DNA of 64,000 nt from Chitinophaga pinensis (GTDB taxonomy: Bacteria; Bacteroidota; Bacteroidia; UKL13-3): contig CAMAWM010000007.1 in NCBI GenBank assembly GCA_945861965.1, forward strand, positions 1 to 64,000. Direction: 5' to 3'. The number at the start of each line of letters is the position of its first letter. Within the stretch, counting starts at the first letter, position 1. The translations under genes were made by a program, and so were the position numbers. Below are positions 17,344 to 28,309 of this stretch, piece after piece. A model generated the notes under the pieces. The model did no database searches. It was not told where the DNA came from and saw nothing but the letters and a program-made list of their open reading frames with translations.

Positions 17344-18444
17344 TTGAGTAAAAGCATCAATAAATTTCCAGCAACTCTGCTTCTTGAAGACGGAACTATT
17401 TTTAAAGGAACATCCATTGGTAAAATAGGAACAACAATGGGTGAAATATGTTTCAATACCGGTATGACTGGTTATCAGGAAGTATTTACCGACCCAAGTT
17501 ATTTCGGACAAATTTTAGTAGAAACCAATGTTCATATTGGCAACTACGGAATTCACAACGAAGAAATAGAATCAGATTCGATAAAGATTGCAGGATTGGT
17601 TTGCCGCAATTTTAATGTCACCTACTCGCGATCAATGGCCGATCAAACTATTCAAGAATACTTTTCCGAAAACGGATTGATTGGAATTGCAGATTTAGAT
17701 ACTCGCCAAATTGTTAGACATATTAGAGATAAAGGCGCAATGAATGCTATTATTTCGTCAGACGAAACAACTTTGGATGAACTTAGAAAAGCACTTAATG
17801 CTTTGCCTTCAATGTCAGGTTTAGAATTGAGTTCAAAGGTTTCGACACCCACAACTTATTTTGTTGGTAACAATTCAGCATCAAAAAAAATTGCGGTTTT
17901 GGATTTAGGAATAAAGAAAAATATATTAAGAAGTTTAGCCGAACGCGATAATTACTTAGCTGTTTTTAATTGCAAAACATCTTTTGAAGAAATGTTGAAA
18001 TTTAATCCGGATGGATTTATGATAAGCAATGGCCCTGGCGATCCTTCTGCGATGCCTTATGCTGTTGAAACAGTAAAGGAAATTGTAGAATCCGAAATTC
18101 CGCTTTTCGGAATTTGCCTTGGACATCAAATATTAGCTGAAAGTCAAGGATTAAAAACATTTAAAATGCACAACGGCCACAGAGGATTAAACCATCCTGT
18201 GAAAAATTTGATAAGTGGACATTGCGAAATTACTTCTCAGAACCATGGATTTGCAGTAAATTCTGAGGATATTGAAAAGAATTCAAGTGTCGAAATAACA
18301 CACATCAACCTAAACGACAATACTATTGAAGGAATTCGACTGAAAGACAAAAAAGCGTTTTCGGTACAATACCATCCTGAAGCTTGTCCGGGCCCTCACG
18401 ACAGCCGATATTTATTTGATGACTTTGTAACGTTGATGAATTAA
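17344..18444 (+). CDS. carA: Carbamoyl-phosphate synthase small subunit
   Basis: 366 residues, standard length. The N-terminal domain carries GEICFNTGMTGYQEVFTDPSY; the class I glutamine amidotransferase domain has FGICLGHQILA with Cys258, and VQYHPEACPGPHDS with His344 and Glu346 completing the triad. It releases ammonia from glutamine for carbamoyl phosphate made by CarB (arginine and pyrimidine synthesis). carB is not adjacent or elsewhere in the window. The start is TTG, placed by homology and by the promoter just upstream. eno follows after 49 bases and may be co-transcribed. Confidence 0.96.
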   Translation: MSKSINKFPATLLLEDGTIFKGTSIGKIGTTMGEICFNTGMTGYQEVFTDPSYFGQILVETNVHIGNYGIHNEEIESDSIKIAGLVCRNFNVTYSRSMADQTIQEYFSENGLIGIADLDTRQIVRHIRDKGAMNAIISSDETTLDELRKALNALPSMSGLELSSKVSTPTTYFVGNNSASKKIAVLDLGIKKNILRSLAERDNYLAVFNCKTSFEEMLKFNPDGFMISNGPGDPSAMPYAVETVKEIVESEIPLFGICLGHQILAESQGLKTFKMHNGHRGLNHPVKNLISGHCEITSQNHGFAVNSEDIEKNSSVEITHINLNDNTIEGIRLKDKKAFSVQYHPEACPGPHDSRYLFDDFVTLMN

Positions 18445-18484
18445 TAAAAACTTCAAACTCAATCCAAAACAATCAATACATTAA

Positions 18485-19789
<1,305 letters not shown>

Positions 19790-19792
19790 GCT

Positions 19793-20092
19793 ATGCAATT
19801 GCCAAGTATTCAATATAAAAAACGGTTGAGGAATAAATATTTTATCGCAACGGTTGTATTTATACTTCTGTTGTTATTTGGCGATCGCAATAATCTTTTC
19901 AATCAATACGAATACCGCAAACAGTTTGGAAAAGCTAAAAACGAAAACGAGTATTACAAGAAAGAAATATTAAGAATACAGAAAGAGCACGATCAGGTTT
20001 TTGGAACTGAAAAAAGTTTAGAAAAATTTGCTCGAGAAAAATACCTGATGAAACGAGACGATGAGGATGTTTTTTTGATAATAAAAAAATAA
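19793..20092 (+). CDS. FtsB/DivIC-family septum formation initiator
   Basis: 99 residues. A membrane helix (about 17-34, YFIATVVFILLLLFGDRN) is followed by a coiled coil (about 43-70) and the typical end, EKFAREKYLMKRDDEDVFLI. FtsB/DivIC proteins form a complex with FtsL and FtsQ at the division septum. Its position directly after eno is the common arrangement seen in many bacteria. The three-base gap suggests co-transcription with eno. Confidence 0.88.
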   Translation: MQLPSIQYKKRLRNKYFIATVVFILLLLFGDRNNLFNQYEYRKQFGKAKNENEYYKKEILRIQKEHDQVFGTEKSLEKFAREKYLMKRDDEDVFLIIKK

Positions 20093-20101
20093 TATTAACT
20101 G

Positions 20102-20131
20102 TTTGATTTTTGAAAATTAATTTTATCTTCG
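20102..20131 (+). promoter_or_regulatory. Probable promoter of rpsU (TTTG-N18-TATCTTCG)
   Basis: TTTG at 20102-20105 and TATCTTCG at 20124-20131 are separated by 18 bases. The -7 element carries C in place of the third T, as in several other promoters here. A leader of about 28 nt would result. Confidence 0.5.
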
Positions 20132-20135
20132 CAGC

Positions 20136-20156
20136 CCCATTTAAGATGGGAGGTGA
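20136..20156 (+). promoter_or_regulatory. Leader hairpin and strong Shine-Dalgarno of rpsU
   Basis: GGAGGTGA at 20149-20156 gives eight contiguous pairs with the anti-SD end of 16S rRNA, nine bases before the ATG. CCCAT at 20136-20140 pairs perfectly with ATGGG at 20146-20150, so the first two G's of the SD can be held in a small hairpin. Genes in this window normally lack SD sequences. A strong SD on rpsU has been described in Flavobacterium johnsoniae, where bS21 helps occlude the anti-SD and so controls its own synthesis. Confidence 0.7.
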
Positions 20157-20165
20157 AACAAAAAT

Positions 20166-20360
20166 ATGATATACATAAACGTAAAAGAAAACGATTCATT
20201 AGATAAATCTCTAAAGAAGTTTAAAAAGAAGTTTGAAAAAACTGGAGTTGTAAAAGAACTTCGTTCGCGCCAAGGTTTTATAAAACCTTGTATTAAGAGG
20301 CGTCAAGAATTTATTCATGCGGCATATAAACAAAAAATGCAGCAAATGAGCAACGACTAA
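20166..20360 (+). CDS. rpsU: 30S ribosomal protein bS21
   Basis: 64 residues, a normal bS21: KENDSLDKSLKKFKKKFEKT, then VVKELRSRQGFIKPCIKRRQEF. The protein sits on the 30S platform near the 3' end of 16S rRNA. The start is fixed by the strong Shine-Dalgarno sequence, itself unusual here, and a perfect terminator follows. The unit is therefore a single-gene transcript that probably regulates its own translation. Confidence 0.97.
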   Translation: MIYINVKENDSLDKSLKKFKKKFEKTGVVKELRSRQGFIKPCIKRRQEFIHAAYKQKMQQMSND

Positions 20361-20394
20361 AATTATTTTAAGAAAAAATTAACATAGAATAGTC

Positions 20395-20426
20395 AAAGAC
20401 TCACACAATTGTGAGTCTTTTTTATT
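20395..20426 (+). terminator. Rho-independent terminator after rpsU
   Basis: AAAGACTCACA and TGTGAGTCTTT form a perfect 11-bp stem with a CAAT loop, followed by a run of T. It lies 34 bases after the rpsU stop. Confidence 0.9.
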
Positions 20427-20486
20427 TTTATTAGTTATCGAATAAATTATAATTGCAATACCATTAAATTAAATTTTAAAAAAAGA

Positions 20487-21041
20487 ATGAAAAATACAGC
20501 AACAATTATACTCTTGATTTTGACTTTAGGATTTTTTGGATGTTCAAAAGATGACGGCAATAACAATGGTGGCGGAACTACAACGGGCGGAACTACAAAT
20601 CCAACGTATTACTTTAAGGCAAAAATAAATGGAATACAATACAATATGAATGTCATTTATGCTGGAAGAGATGCTGTTACAGATCCAACAAACCCAGTTC
20701 TTACAATTATAGCAAGACCAACAACTGCATTTGGATCACGTCCAGACTTTGAGTTTAATATTAGAAAACTAAATGGAACTTGGGCAAATAATGCACTTTA
20801 TCATATGGATCAAACCAATAATGTTAGCAGTGTAAAAGTAATTGGAGCAGATACTAGAACATACAATACAAACATTACTCCAGTACAGCCTGGCTATGGT
20901 TTAGATGTCCAATTCTCAAAATTAGAATTTGATTCTTACGGTGTTTTGACAGCAACATTTTCAGGAAAAATTCAAACCGATGGTAGTTTGGATTTGCTTG
21001 ATATTACTGAAGGTCAAATGAATCTTGACATTAACGAATAG
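20487..21041 (+). CDS. Lipoprotein of unknown function
   Basis: 184 residues. A lipoprotein signal ends in LGFFGCSKDD, giving Cys at about residue 19. A flexible G/N/T-rich spacer follows (about 23-38). The remaining ~145 residues look like an all-beta domain opening with YYFKAKINGIQYNM and ending DITEGQMNLDINE. Similar small lipoproteins (DUF6252-like) are common in Bacteroidota, but I do not assign a family firmly. The acidic residues after the Cys (K-D-D) are compatible with export to the outer membrane. Confidence 0.7.
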   Translation: MKNTATIILLILTLGFFGCSKDDGNNNGGGTTTGGTTNPTYYFKAKINGIQYNMNVIYAGRDAVTDPTNPVLTIIARPTTAFGSRPDFEFNIRKLNGTWANNALYHMDQTNNVSSVKVIGADTRTYNTNITPVQPGYGLDVQFSKLEFDSYGVLTATFSGKIQTDGSLDLLDITEGQMNLDINE

Positions 21042-21148
21042 TGCGCTAAACAAGACACTTAATGCGACAAAGTTGATTAGTTGAATTCAGTAATAAATTT
21101 AAGCACATCATTAAGTCGCTACATTTGACTTCCTAAAAATCATTGACA

Positions 21149-22375
21149 ATGAGAAAACCAATTTGTTTATTATACTTTATTCTGATTTCTGCTCAAATAA
21201 CATTTGCTCAGTTGCAATTGACTAATAACAAATTGCAAATTGCAGATATTGATAGCGGCACATTAAAACTACGCTCAAAGCTTTATGAAAAAATACCTGC
21301 AGGAGATTTAAATATCTATGGTTTTAACCTCAATGAAGTTCCAATTTACAACGATGAAGCCTATGCTAAAAGATTGAGCTTAATCGAAAGTGAAATTCCT
21401 TTGCCTTACAATAGTAACGTAAAAGCTTTTATTGATTTATACACCATTAGAAAAAGACCACTTTTAAGCAAGATACTCGGATTGTCTAAGCATTATTTTC
21501 CGCAGATCGAAGAGATTTTTGATAGAGAAAATATACCTGTAGAAATGAAGTATTTAGCCGTTATCGAATCTTCATTAAATCAACATGCAACAAGTCCTGT
21601 TGGCGCTGGCGGAATGTGGCAATTTATGGCACCTACCGGAAGAATTTACGGATTAACAACCAGCTCACATTTAGATGAACGCAGAGACTTTATAAAATCA
21701 ACAGAAGCCGCAGTTAAATATTTTAAAGATTCATATAGAATTTATAACGATTGGTTGCTTGTAATTGCAAGCTACAATTGTGGCGCTGGAAACGTGAACA
21801 AAGCAATTCGTAAAAGCGGAGGCAAAAGAAATTTTTGGGCAATAATGCCCTATCTACCCCGCGAAACACGTGGTTATGTTCCAGCTTTTATAGCTGCTGC
21901 TTATGCAATGAATTATGCTGCCGAACACAATATCTACCCTTCAGACTCATTAAATCTTTACCATCATTTAGACACAGTAATGGTTGATAACAGGTTTTCT
22001 ATTGATCAAATTGCATTGGCTTTAAATATGCAAACCGAAGAAATTAAAAATCTAAATCCATCCTTAAAAAAAGGATACATTCCATTTGTATCAAACAAGA
22101 TATCATTGACTCTTCCTTATTCAAAAGCAGTACAGTTTATAGAGTTGCAAAATTCAGAAAACGCTATGATAGCTGATGAAAACTTGATGGCTTTGAATAT
22201 TAAAACCGTTGAAAAATCAGTTCGCTTTTCTTACAAAGTGCGAAAAGGCGACCAACTTGCATCATTGGCAAAAAAATATGATGTAGGTGTTAGAGATTTA
22301 AAGCGTTGGAACAAAATACGAAATGGTAAAATAAGGAAAGGACAACGCCTTACTATTTACTCAAACAAAGCTTAA
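21149..22375 (+). CDS. MltD-type lytic murein transglycosylase with LysM
   Basis: 408 residues from the ATG at 21149 (the track's TTG is two codons earlier). After a signal peptide comes an SLT domain, EMKYLAVIESSLNQHATSPV with the catalytic Glu near residue 137, then GAGGMWQFMAPTGRIYGL and ASYNCGAGNVNKAI. A LysM module (YKVRKGDQLASLAKKYDVG) ends the protein, with a weaker LysM-like stretch before it. It cleaves peptidoglycan glycan strands with formation of the 1,6-anhydro end, in the periplasm. Its stop abuts the convergent folD stop with no gap. Confidence 0.9.
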   Translation: MRKPICLLYFILISAQITFAQLQLTNNKLQIADIDSGTLKLRSKLYEKIPAGDLNIYGFNLNEVPIYNDEAYAKRLSLIESEIPLPYNSNVKAFIDLYTIRKRPLLSKILGLSKHYFPQIEEIFDRENIPVEMKYLAVIESSLNQHATSPVGAGGMWQFMAPTGRIYGLTTSSHLDERRDFIKSTEAAVKYFKDSYRIYNDWLLVIASYNCGAGNVNKAIRKSGGKRNFWAIMPYLPRETRGYVPAFIAAAYAMNYAAEHNIYPSDSLNLYHHLDTVMVDNRFSIDQIALALNMQTEEIKNLNPSLKKGYIPFVSNKISLTLPYSKAVQFIELQNSENAMIADENLMALNIKTVEKSVRFSYKVRKGDQLASLAKKYDVGVRDLKRWNKIRNGKIRKGQRLTIYSNKA

Positions 22376-23236
22376 TTATTTTCTTTTTACTGCTTCTAAA
22401 GTATTCAACATCAATCCAACTCTAGTCATTGGACCAACACCTCCTGGAACAGGCGTTATGTAGCTGCATTTAGGCGATACATTTGCAAAATCAACATCCC
22501 CTTTTAATGAATATCCTTTTGCGCTTGAGGCATCATTTACTCTTGAAATTCCAACGTCAATTACTATTGCGCCTTCTTTAACCATTTCCTTTTTCAAAAA
22601 CTCAGGAATTCCTAATGCTGCAATTACAATATCTGCTTGTTGAGTAAGCTCAGTTAAATTTTTGGTTTTGCTGTGACAAATGGTAACTGTGCAGTTTTTT
22701 TGAAGCATCAAAATGCTCATTGGTTTGCCAACAATATCGCTTCTGCCAATTACTACACATGATTTTCCGGCAGTTTCTATTTGATAATATTCCAATAGCT
22801 TAATTATACCAAAAGGAGTTGCTGGCAAATAACAAGGCAATCCCTTAAACATTAGCCCAACATTCATAGGATGAAAACCATCAACATCTTTTTTCCAATT
22901 AATGGTCTCAGTAATTTTTTTTTCGTTAATGTGTTTTGGCAATGGAAGTTGGACAATCAAGCCATCAATCGAATCGTTGTTGTTGATTTTTTCAATTTCT
23001 GCCAACAAATCATTTTCGCTTATATCGGCATCAAATCGCAAAACAGTCGAATCAAATCCTACCTCTTTGCAGTCTTTTTCTTTTGCGCCCACATAAGTCA
23101 TGCTTGCACCATCAGCACCAACAAGTATTGCAGCCAAATGAGGTGTCTTTACTCCTTGGATTTTTAAATTATCAACCTCAATTTTAATGTTTGCTTTTAA
23201 TGCTTTCGAAACTAAGTTACCGTCTAATATTTGCAT
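22376..23236 (-). CDS. folD: Methylenetetrahydrofolate dehydrogenase/cyclohydrolase FolD
   Basis: 286 residues. Motifs are TYVGAKEKDCKEVGFDS with the catalytic lysine, GLIVQLPLPKHI, KDVDGFHPMNVG, the NADP-binding VVIGRSDIVGKPMSI and TPVPGGVGPMTRV near the end. It interconverts 5,10-methylene-THF and 10-formyl-THF in the cytoplasm. It follows lepA on the same strand after 11 bases and is probably co-transcribed with it. Confidence 0.97.
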   Translation of the reverse strand: MQILDGNLVSKALKANIKIEVDNLKIQGVKTPHLAAILVGADGASMTYVGAKEKDCKEVGFDSTVLRFDADISENDLLAEIEKINNNDSIDGLIVQLPLPKHINEKKITETINWKKDVDGFHPMNVGLMFKGLPCYLPATPFGIIKLLEYYQIETAGKSCVVIGRSDIVGKPMSILMLQKNCTVTICHSKTKNLTELTQQADIVIAALGIPEFLKKEMVKEGAIVIDVGISRVNDASSAKGYSLKGDVDFANVSPKCSYITPVPGGVGPMTRVGLMLNTLEAVKRK

Positions 23237-23247
23237 ATTCTTATTTA

Positions 23248-25035
23248 CTAATCTAATTTTAAAACAGCCATAAAAGCACTTTGAGGAATTTCAACACTAC
23301 CAACTTGTCGCATGCGTTTTTTTCCTTCTTTTTGCTTTTCTAATAGCTTTCTTTTTCGTGATATATCTCCACCATAACATTTTGCAGTCACATCTTTTCT
23401 CAATGCTTTGATTGTTTCTCTTGCAATAACTTTGGCACCAATGCTTGCTTGAATAGGGATTTCAAATTGATGCCTAGGAATCAACTCCTTTAATTTTTCG
23501 CAAATCTTTTTCCCATAATCAAATGCTCTATCGCGATGAATAATTGCAGACAAAGCATCAACATTGTCTTTGTTTAATAAGATATCCAATTTCACCAATT
23601 CGCTTGAGATATAACCAATGGGATGGTAATCAAACGAAGCATAACCACGAGAAATTGTTTTCAATTTATCAAAAAAATCAAACACAACTTCAGCCAAAGG
23701 CATGTCAAATTTCAACTCAATTCGATCTGTTGTTAGATAAATCTGATTTTTCAAAATCCCACGCTTACCTAAACACAAAGTCATAATTGCTCCAATATAT
23801 TCAGCACGAGATATTATTTGAGCAGAAATAAATGGCTCTTCAATATGTTCAATATGGTTTACATCTGGCAAATCGCTTGGATTGTTAACTATAATCATTG
23901 CGCCTTTAATGGTATAGCAATGATAACTTACGTTTGGAACAGTTGTAATACAGGTCATTTTAAACTCTCGTTCTAGTCTTTCCTGAATAATTTCCATATG
24001 CAACATGCCTAAAAAACCACATCTAAATCCAAATCCTAATGCAGCCGAACTTTCTGGTTCAAAAGTTAATGATGCATCGTTAAGTTGAAGTTTATACATG
24101 CTCTCTCGCAGCTCTTCAAAGTCTTCAGTATCCACAGGATAAATTCCGGCAAATACCATTGGCTTTACATCCTCAAACCCTTTAACAACTGACTTTGTCG
24201 GGTTTGCGACATGCGTAATTGTATCGCCTACTTTCACCTCTCTCGCTTCTTTTATACCTGAAATTATATATCCAACATCGCCTGCTTTAACTTCATCTTT
24301 TGGCTCTAAATCCAATCGCAAAATCCCAACTTCATCTGCATAATATTCCTTGCCTGTAGCTAAAAATTTTACATTATCTCCTTTTTTGATTTTACCATCA
24401 TACACTCTGAAATAAGCAATAATTCCTCGAAACGAATTATATACCGAATCAAAAATTAATGCTTTTAAAGGCTTATCTTCATCTCCTTTTGGATGAGGAA
24501 TCCTATGAACAACTGCCTCTAAAATTTCCTTCACGCCCTCTCCTGTTTTTCCGCTTGCTCTTAAAATACTCTCGCGTTCGCAACCAATCAAATCAACTAT
24601 TTGATCACTAACTTCTTCAGGCATTGAACTTGGCAAATCAATTTTGTTAAGAATTGGAATTATTTCCAATCCTTGCTCAATTGCCAAATATAAATTTGAA
24701 ATAGTTTGCGCTTGAATTCCCTGAGCCGAATCTATAATTAGCAATGCGCCATCGCAGGCCGCAATACTTCGCGATACTTCGTAACTAAAATCAACATGCC
24801 CGGGAGTATCAATTAGATTCAAAACATACTTTTGTCCATCCAATTCATAATTCATTTGAATGGCGTGGCTTTTTATTGTAATTCCTCGCTCTCTTTCCAA
24901 ATCCATATTATCCAACAATTGAGCTTGCATATCTCGCTTGCTTATGGTTTTGGTATATTCTAAAAGGCGATCGGCAAGTGTGCTTTTTCCGTGATCTATA
25001 TGTGCTATTATGCAAAAATTGCGTATGTGATTCAT
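23248..25035 (-). CDS. lepA: Elongation factor 4 (LepA)
   Basis: 595 residues, standard. The GTPase motifs are [16 protein letters not shown] (G1), [12 protein letters not shown] (G2), [10 protein letters not shown] (G3) and LNKIDLPSS (G4). The C-terminal domain specific to LepA is seen in [20 protein letters not shown] and [11 protein letters not shown]. It acts on the ribosome under stress and in initiation. A possible -7 element (TACTTTCG) lies just upstream. Confidence 0.98.
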   Translation of the reverse strand: MNHIRNFCIIAHIDHGKSTLADRLLEYTKTISKRDMQAQLLDNMDLERERGITIKSHAIQMNYELDGQKYVLNLIDTPGHVDFSYEVSRSIAACDGALLIIDSAQGIQAQTISNLYLAIEQGLEIIPILNKIDLPSSMPEEVSDQIVDLIGCERESILRASGKTGEGVKEILEAVVHRIPHPKGDEDKPLKALIFDSVYNSFRGIIAYFRVYDGKIKKGDNVKFLATGKEYYADEVGILRLDLEPKDEVKAGDVGYIISGIKEAREVKVGDTITHVANPTKSVVKGFEDVKPMVFAGIYPVDTEDFEELRESMYKLQLNDASLTFEPESSAALGFGFRCGFLGMLHMEIIQERLEREFKMTCITTVPNVSYHCYTIKGAMIIVNNPSDLPDVNHIEHIEEPFISAQIISRAEYIGAIMTLCLGKRGILKNQIYLTTDRIELKFDMPLAEVVFDFFDKLKTISRGYASFDYHPIGYISSELVKLDILLNKDNVDALSAIIHRDRAFDYGKKICEKLKELIPRHQFEIPIQASIGAKVIARETIKALRKDVTAKCYGGDISRKRKLLEKQKEGKKRMRQVGSVEIPQSAFMAVLKLD

Positions 25036-25050
25036 TGTTTTTCGAGGGCG

Positions 25051-25058
25051 CGAAAGTA
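25051..25058 (-). promoter_or_regulatory. Possible -7 element of lepA (TACTTTCG)
   Basis: The minus strand reads TACTTTCGCGCC 15 bases before the lepA ATG. It has the T-to-C form of TAnnTTTG seen at other genes here. Confidence 0.35.
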
Positions 25059-25131
25059 GTTAAAAAGTATTAGTCGGCAGTTGATGAATATTCGTTCCGT
25101 AAAAAATCAGGAATTTTTTAATTATCTAAAA

Positions 25132-25851
25132 TTATCGAGGCTTGTTGCGATAGTTTTTATAGTTTCCAGTACCACTATTTCTGTTATCTCCAGTATTTCG
25201 GTTTCGGTTTCGATTTCTATTTTGGTTTTGATTGTTGTTTCGGAAATTGCGATTGTTTTGATTTCTATTTAATTGCGGTCTTGATTCTTGTGTAGTTGTA
25301 AATTGGACATCTTCGCCTTCATTAATTTTTATTTTACCATCGCTTAATTGTTCCAAATGAGCCATAATCTGTTCATCTGTCAACATTTCATCGTTCCAAT
25401 TCCGACAGCTGGTCTTCATAAACGAACCGATTGAATTAATATAAGCAGTTTTAAAAGGTCCATCTTCAAGTTCCGTTACTTTTACAATCATTCTTTCGAT
25501 TGATTTTCCATAAAACCGAAATGCAATTTTATTCACTGGATATGGCAATCTATCTGGTTTTGATTGTATGGTTTCAGGAGTTGGCTTTGGGTAAGGCGAT
25601 TCAATATCTAATTTAAAATCACTAATGATAAATAAGTGATCATACAGTTTGTGTTTATAATCTGCAATATCACGCAAATGTGGATTTAGCTGACCCATTA
25701 ATTGAATTAATTCGTCTGCAATTTGTTTGCGTTTTTCATGATCTACAGTTTGCAAAGCAACTTCAACCATTTTCTGAATATTTCTACCATATTCTGAAAT
25801 TATTAGCTTGCCTCTTTGCGTATTGTACTCTAATTGTAATTCCTTTTCCAT
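25132..25851 (-). CDS. DUF4290 family protein with Asn/Arg-rich tail
   Basis: 239 residues. The first ~190 residues match the Bacteroidota DUF4290 family (YNTQRGKLIISEYGRNIQKM, MGQLNPHLRDI, YDHLFIISDF). No function is known. The last ~45 residues are a low-complexity run of Asn and Arg (NRNRNRNRN and similar), basic and likely disordered; it could bind nucleic acid, but this is only suggested by composition. It sits upstream of lepA on the same strand, 96 bases away. Confidence 0.8.
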   Translation of the reverse strand: MEKELQLEYNTQRGKLIISEYGRNIQKMVEVALQTVDHEKRKQIADELIQLMGQLNPHLRDIADYKHKLYDHLFIISDFKLDIESPYPKPTPETIQSKPDRLPYPVNKIAFRFYGKSIERMIVKVTELEDGPFKTAYINSIGSFMKTSCRNWNDEMLTDEQIMAHLEQLSDGKIKINEGEDVQFTTTQESRPQLNRNQNNRNFRNNNQNQNRNRNRNRNTGDNRNSGTGNYKNYRNKPR

Positions 25852-25924
25852 TGAGGCGCAAGATAGCTTATTTTATAAAAAAAAGCCATTCAATTCTTGG
25901 TTTAGGTTTTACACTTATCTTTTC

Positions 25925-25932
25925 TAAATTTG
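25925..25932 (+). promoter_or_regulatory. -7 element of the kdnA-kdnB-kdsA unit (TAAATTTG)
   Basis: A perfect TAnnTTTG lies 28 bases before the kdnA ATG. A TTG upstream (25897-25899) is 25 bases away, longer than ideal. Confidence 0.45.
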
Positions 25933-25960
25933 CAACGCAAAAACCAAACAAATTTATACT

Positions 25961-27166
25961 ATGGCAGGAACAGAATTCTATGGCGCTGAAGAGCGAAAAG
26001 AAGTTAATGACGTATTAGAAACTGGAATTTTTTTTCGATTCAATCACGATGCACAACGAAATGGAATTTGGAAAGCCCGAGAATTTGAAACTGAAGTTGC
26101 AAAATTGGTTGGTGCAAAGTATGCACATGCAGTTAGCAGCGGAAGTACAGCCGTAAGTTGCGCTTTAGCATCAGCAGGAATTGGAGCAGGAGACGAAGTT
26201 ATTGTTCCTCCATTTACTTACATAGCAACTATTGAAGCAGTAATATTTGCAGGAGCTTTACCCGTTTTTGCAGAAATAGACGAAACACTTTGCCTAAGCG
26301 CTGAAGGAATTAAGAAAGCAATTACACCAAAAACAAAGGCTGTTTGCCTTGTTCACATGTGCGGACAAATGGCAAATATGGACGAAATAATGTCCGTAAT
26401 TAACGAACATAATTTAATTTTAGTTGAAGATGCCGGACAAGCTTTGGCCGCTAGCTATAATGGAATTTCAACAGGACTTTGGGGGAAAACTGGTTGTTAT
26501 AGTTTTGATTTTTTTAAAATTGCAACTGCTGGAGAAGGAGGTGTAATGGTAACCAACGATGAGAATGCTTATAAATTAGCCGACAATTATTCAGACCACG
26601 GTCACGATCATATTGGAAATAACAGAGGAATGGAAAACCATCCCGTTTTAGGGTTTAATTTTCGCATTTCAGAATTGCATGCTGCCATTGGCTTAGTTCA
26701 AACCAGAAGAGTGCCGATGATTAGAGAAAACAATAACAAACACAAAAAACTCTTGATGAATGAATTGGGTAAAATTGACGGACTTGGCTTTGCAACAATC
26801 CCAGATCCTAATGGAGATTCAGCTACATTTTTGAATTTGTTGTTGCCAAATACAATGGCTGCACAAAGTGTGGTTGATGAATTTAATAAAAACGGAGTAT
26901 CAGGATTTAATTATTGGTATACCAATATGTATCACTTTATAAATCAATGGGGTCACATTAAAAATGGACACGTGGCGGCCAAAACCAATATTCAATTATT
27001 AGGCGCACCTCAAGATTATAATAATTTAGATTTACCAAAAACTCAAGAAACAGTTGGCCGATTGATTTCATTTGGAATAAAAGCAAGTTGGAGTGATAAT
27101 GAAGTAAATTCATTAGCCGAAAAAATCAGTATTTGTATCAAATCAGTATTGAATCAACACGTATAA
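25961..27166 (+). CDS. kdnA: 8-amino-3,8-dideoxy-manno-octulosonate aminotransferase (KdnA-like)
   Basis: 401 residues, DegT/DnrJ/EryC1 aminotransferase fold. The PLP lysine is Lys186 in SFDFFKIATAGEGG, with LVEDAGQALAA (Asp157) binding the cofactor ring. KdnA of Shewanella puts an amino group on 8-oxo-Kdo, using glutamate, to give 8-amino-Kdo. I assign it because the next gene is a KdnB-like Kdo oxidase and kdsA follows, the same pairing as in Shewanella; the fold alone would allow other keto-sugars. It is first in a tight plus-strand unit (31- and 33-base gaps). Confidence 0.82.
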   Translation: MAGTEFYGAEERKEVNDVLETGIFFRFNHDAQRNGIWKAREFETEVAKLVGAKYAHAVSSGSTAVSCALASAGIGAGDEVIVPPFTYIATIEAVIFAGALPVFAEIDETLCLSAEGIKKAITPKTKAVCLVHMCGQMANMDEIMSVINEHNLILVEDAGQALAASYNGISTGLWGKTGCYSFDFFKIATAGEGGVMVTNDENAYKLADNYSDHGHDHIGNNRGMENHPVLGFNFRISELHAAIGLVQTRRVPMIRENNNKHKKLLMNELGKIDGLGFATIPDPNGDSATFLNLLLPNTMAAQSVVDEFNKNGVSGFNYWYTNMYHFINQWGHIKNGHVAAKTNIQLLGAPQDYNNLDLPKTQETVGRLISFGIKASWSDNEVNSLAEKISICIKSVLNQHV

Positions 27167-27196
27167 TTAATTTCGAAAATTTTCTGTAAAAAGCAA

Positions 27197-28276
27197 ATGC
27201 ATAAAAACTTTAAGAACATAGAAAAAACGGTTTTTGGACGGGGTAGTTTCAATCAACTTTCGGAAATAATTGAACCCAAAAGAAACCTCAATAACAAGTA
27301 TTTTGTATATATCGTTGATGCGTATTTCAAAGGAAAGGACTTAGAAAACAGACTTCATTCAAAACCAGAAGACATTGTTTACTTTATAGATGTTGACCCT
27401 CACGAACCAACAACTGAACAAATAGACCAATTGCGCAATGAAATTTTAAATTCAAAAGGCCTCCCTTCTGGTGTAATTGGAATTGGCGGAGGAAGTATTA
27501 TGGATATTGCAAAAGCACTCTCATTAATGCTGCGCAACGAAGGCAAATCGCAACAATATCAAGGATTAAATTTAATTAAAAATCCAGGAGTTTATCATGT
27601 CGGAATTCCTACAATTTCCGGAACAGGTGCCGAATGTTCAATGACAGCAGTATTAACTGGGCCCGAAAAAAAACTAGGATTAAAATGCGAATGGACTGTT
27701 TTCGACCAGCTGATTTTAGATTCAGAATTGACAGCTAGCGTACCGGTTGATAAATGGTTTTTTACTGGTATGGATACTTTTATTCACTGCATTGAAAGTC
27801 GTGATGGAATACTTAACAATGCTTACAGTATGGCTTATGGAGAAGAAAGTTTAAAGCTTTGTCGCGATATATTTTTATCTGAAAAATCAGGACAGAATGC
27901 TGAAAATGACGATAAATTAATGGTAGCATCTTTGATGGGCGGATTGAGTTTAACATATAGCGAAGTTGGGGTTTGCCACGCATTAAGTTATGGATTAAGT
28001 AAAATATTTGGTGAAAAACATTGCTATGCAAATTGTTTGGCATTTCAACATTTATCAGATTATTATCCTGAAGGAGTAGCAGAATTCAAAACCATGTTGC
28101 AAAAACATTCCATTCAATTGCCAAGTGGATTAAGTAAAAATTGGTCTGACGAAGAAATAACTGCAATGGCAAATGTTGCTTATAATTTACCTCACATGTG
28201 GAATCACGCAATTGGTGAAGATTGGAAAGCGAAAATCACAATCGAAACCATTAAAGATTTATATAAAAGAATTTAA
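27197..28276 (+). CDS. kdnB: Kdo 8-oxidase, iron-containing alcohol dehydrogenase family (KdnB-like)
   Basis: 359 residues. The NAD-binding GVIGIGGGSIMDIAKAL (about residue 95) is followed by ISGTGAECSMTAVL and metal-ligand positions in FTGMDTFIHCIES and VGVCHALSYGLSKIFGEKH. The family is group III metal-dependent alcohol dehydrogenases. KdnB oxidises the C8 hydroxyl of Kdo to an aldehyde for the aminotransferase. The opening HKNFKNIEKTVFGRGSF fits the KdnB subgroup. kdnA upstream and kdsA downstream strongly support this substrate. Confidence 0.85.
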   Translation: MHKNFKNIEKTVFGRGSFNQLSEIIEPKRNLNNKYFVYIVDAYFKGKDLENRLHSKPEDIVYFIDVDPHEPTTEQIDQLRNEILNSKGLPSGVIGIGGGSIMDIAKALSLMLRNEGKSQQYQGLNLIKNPGVYHVGIPTISGTGAECSMTAVLTGPEKKLGLKCEWTVFDQLILDSELTASVPVDKWFFTGMDTFIHCIESRDGILNNAYSMAYGEESLKLCRDIFLSEKSGQNAENDDKLMVASLMGGLSLTYSEVGVCHALSYGLSKIFGEKHCYANCLAFQHLSDYYPEGVAEFKTMLQKHSIQLPSGLSKNWSDEEITAMANVAYNLPHMWNHAIGEDWKAKITIETIKDLYKRI

Positions 28277-28309
28277 ACTTGATTTGTAAAACCATCATAA
28301 AATCAGAAC

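Noticed and set aside
25132-25272. Repetitive stretch at the end of the DUF4290 gene as a possible CRISPR or tandem repeat
   Set aside because: The repeats are codon repeats for Asn/Arg in a coding frame, with irregular unit lengths and no spacers.
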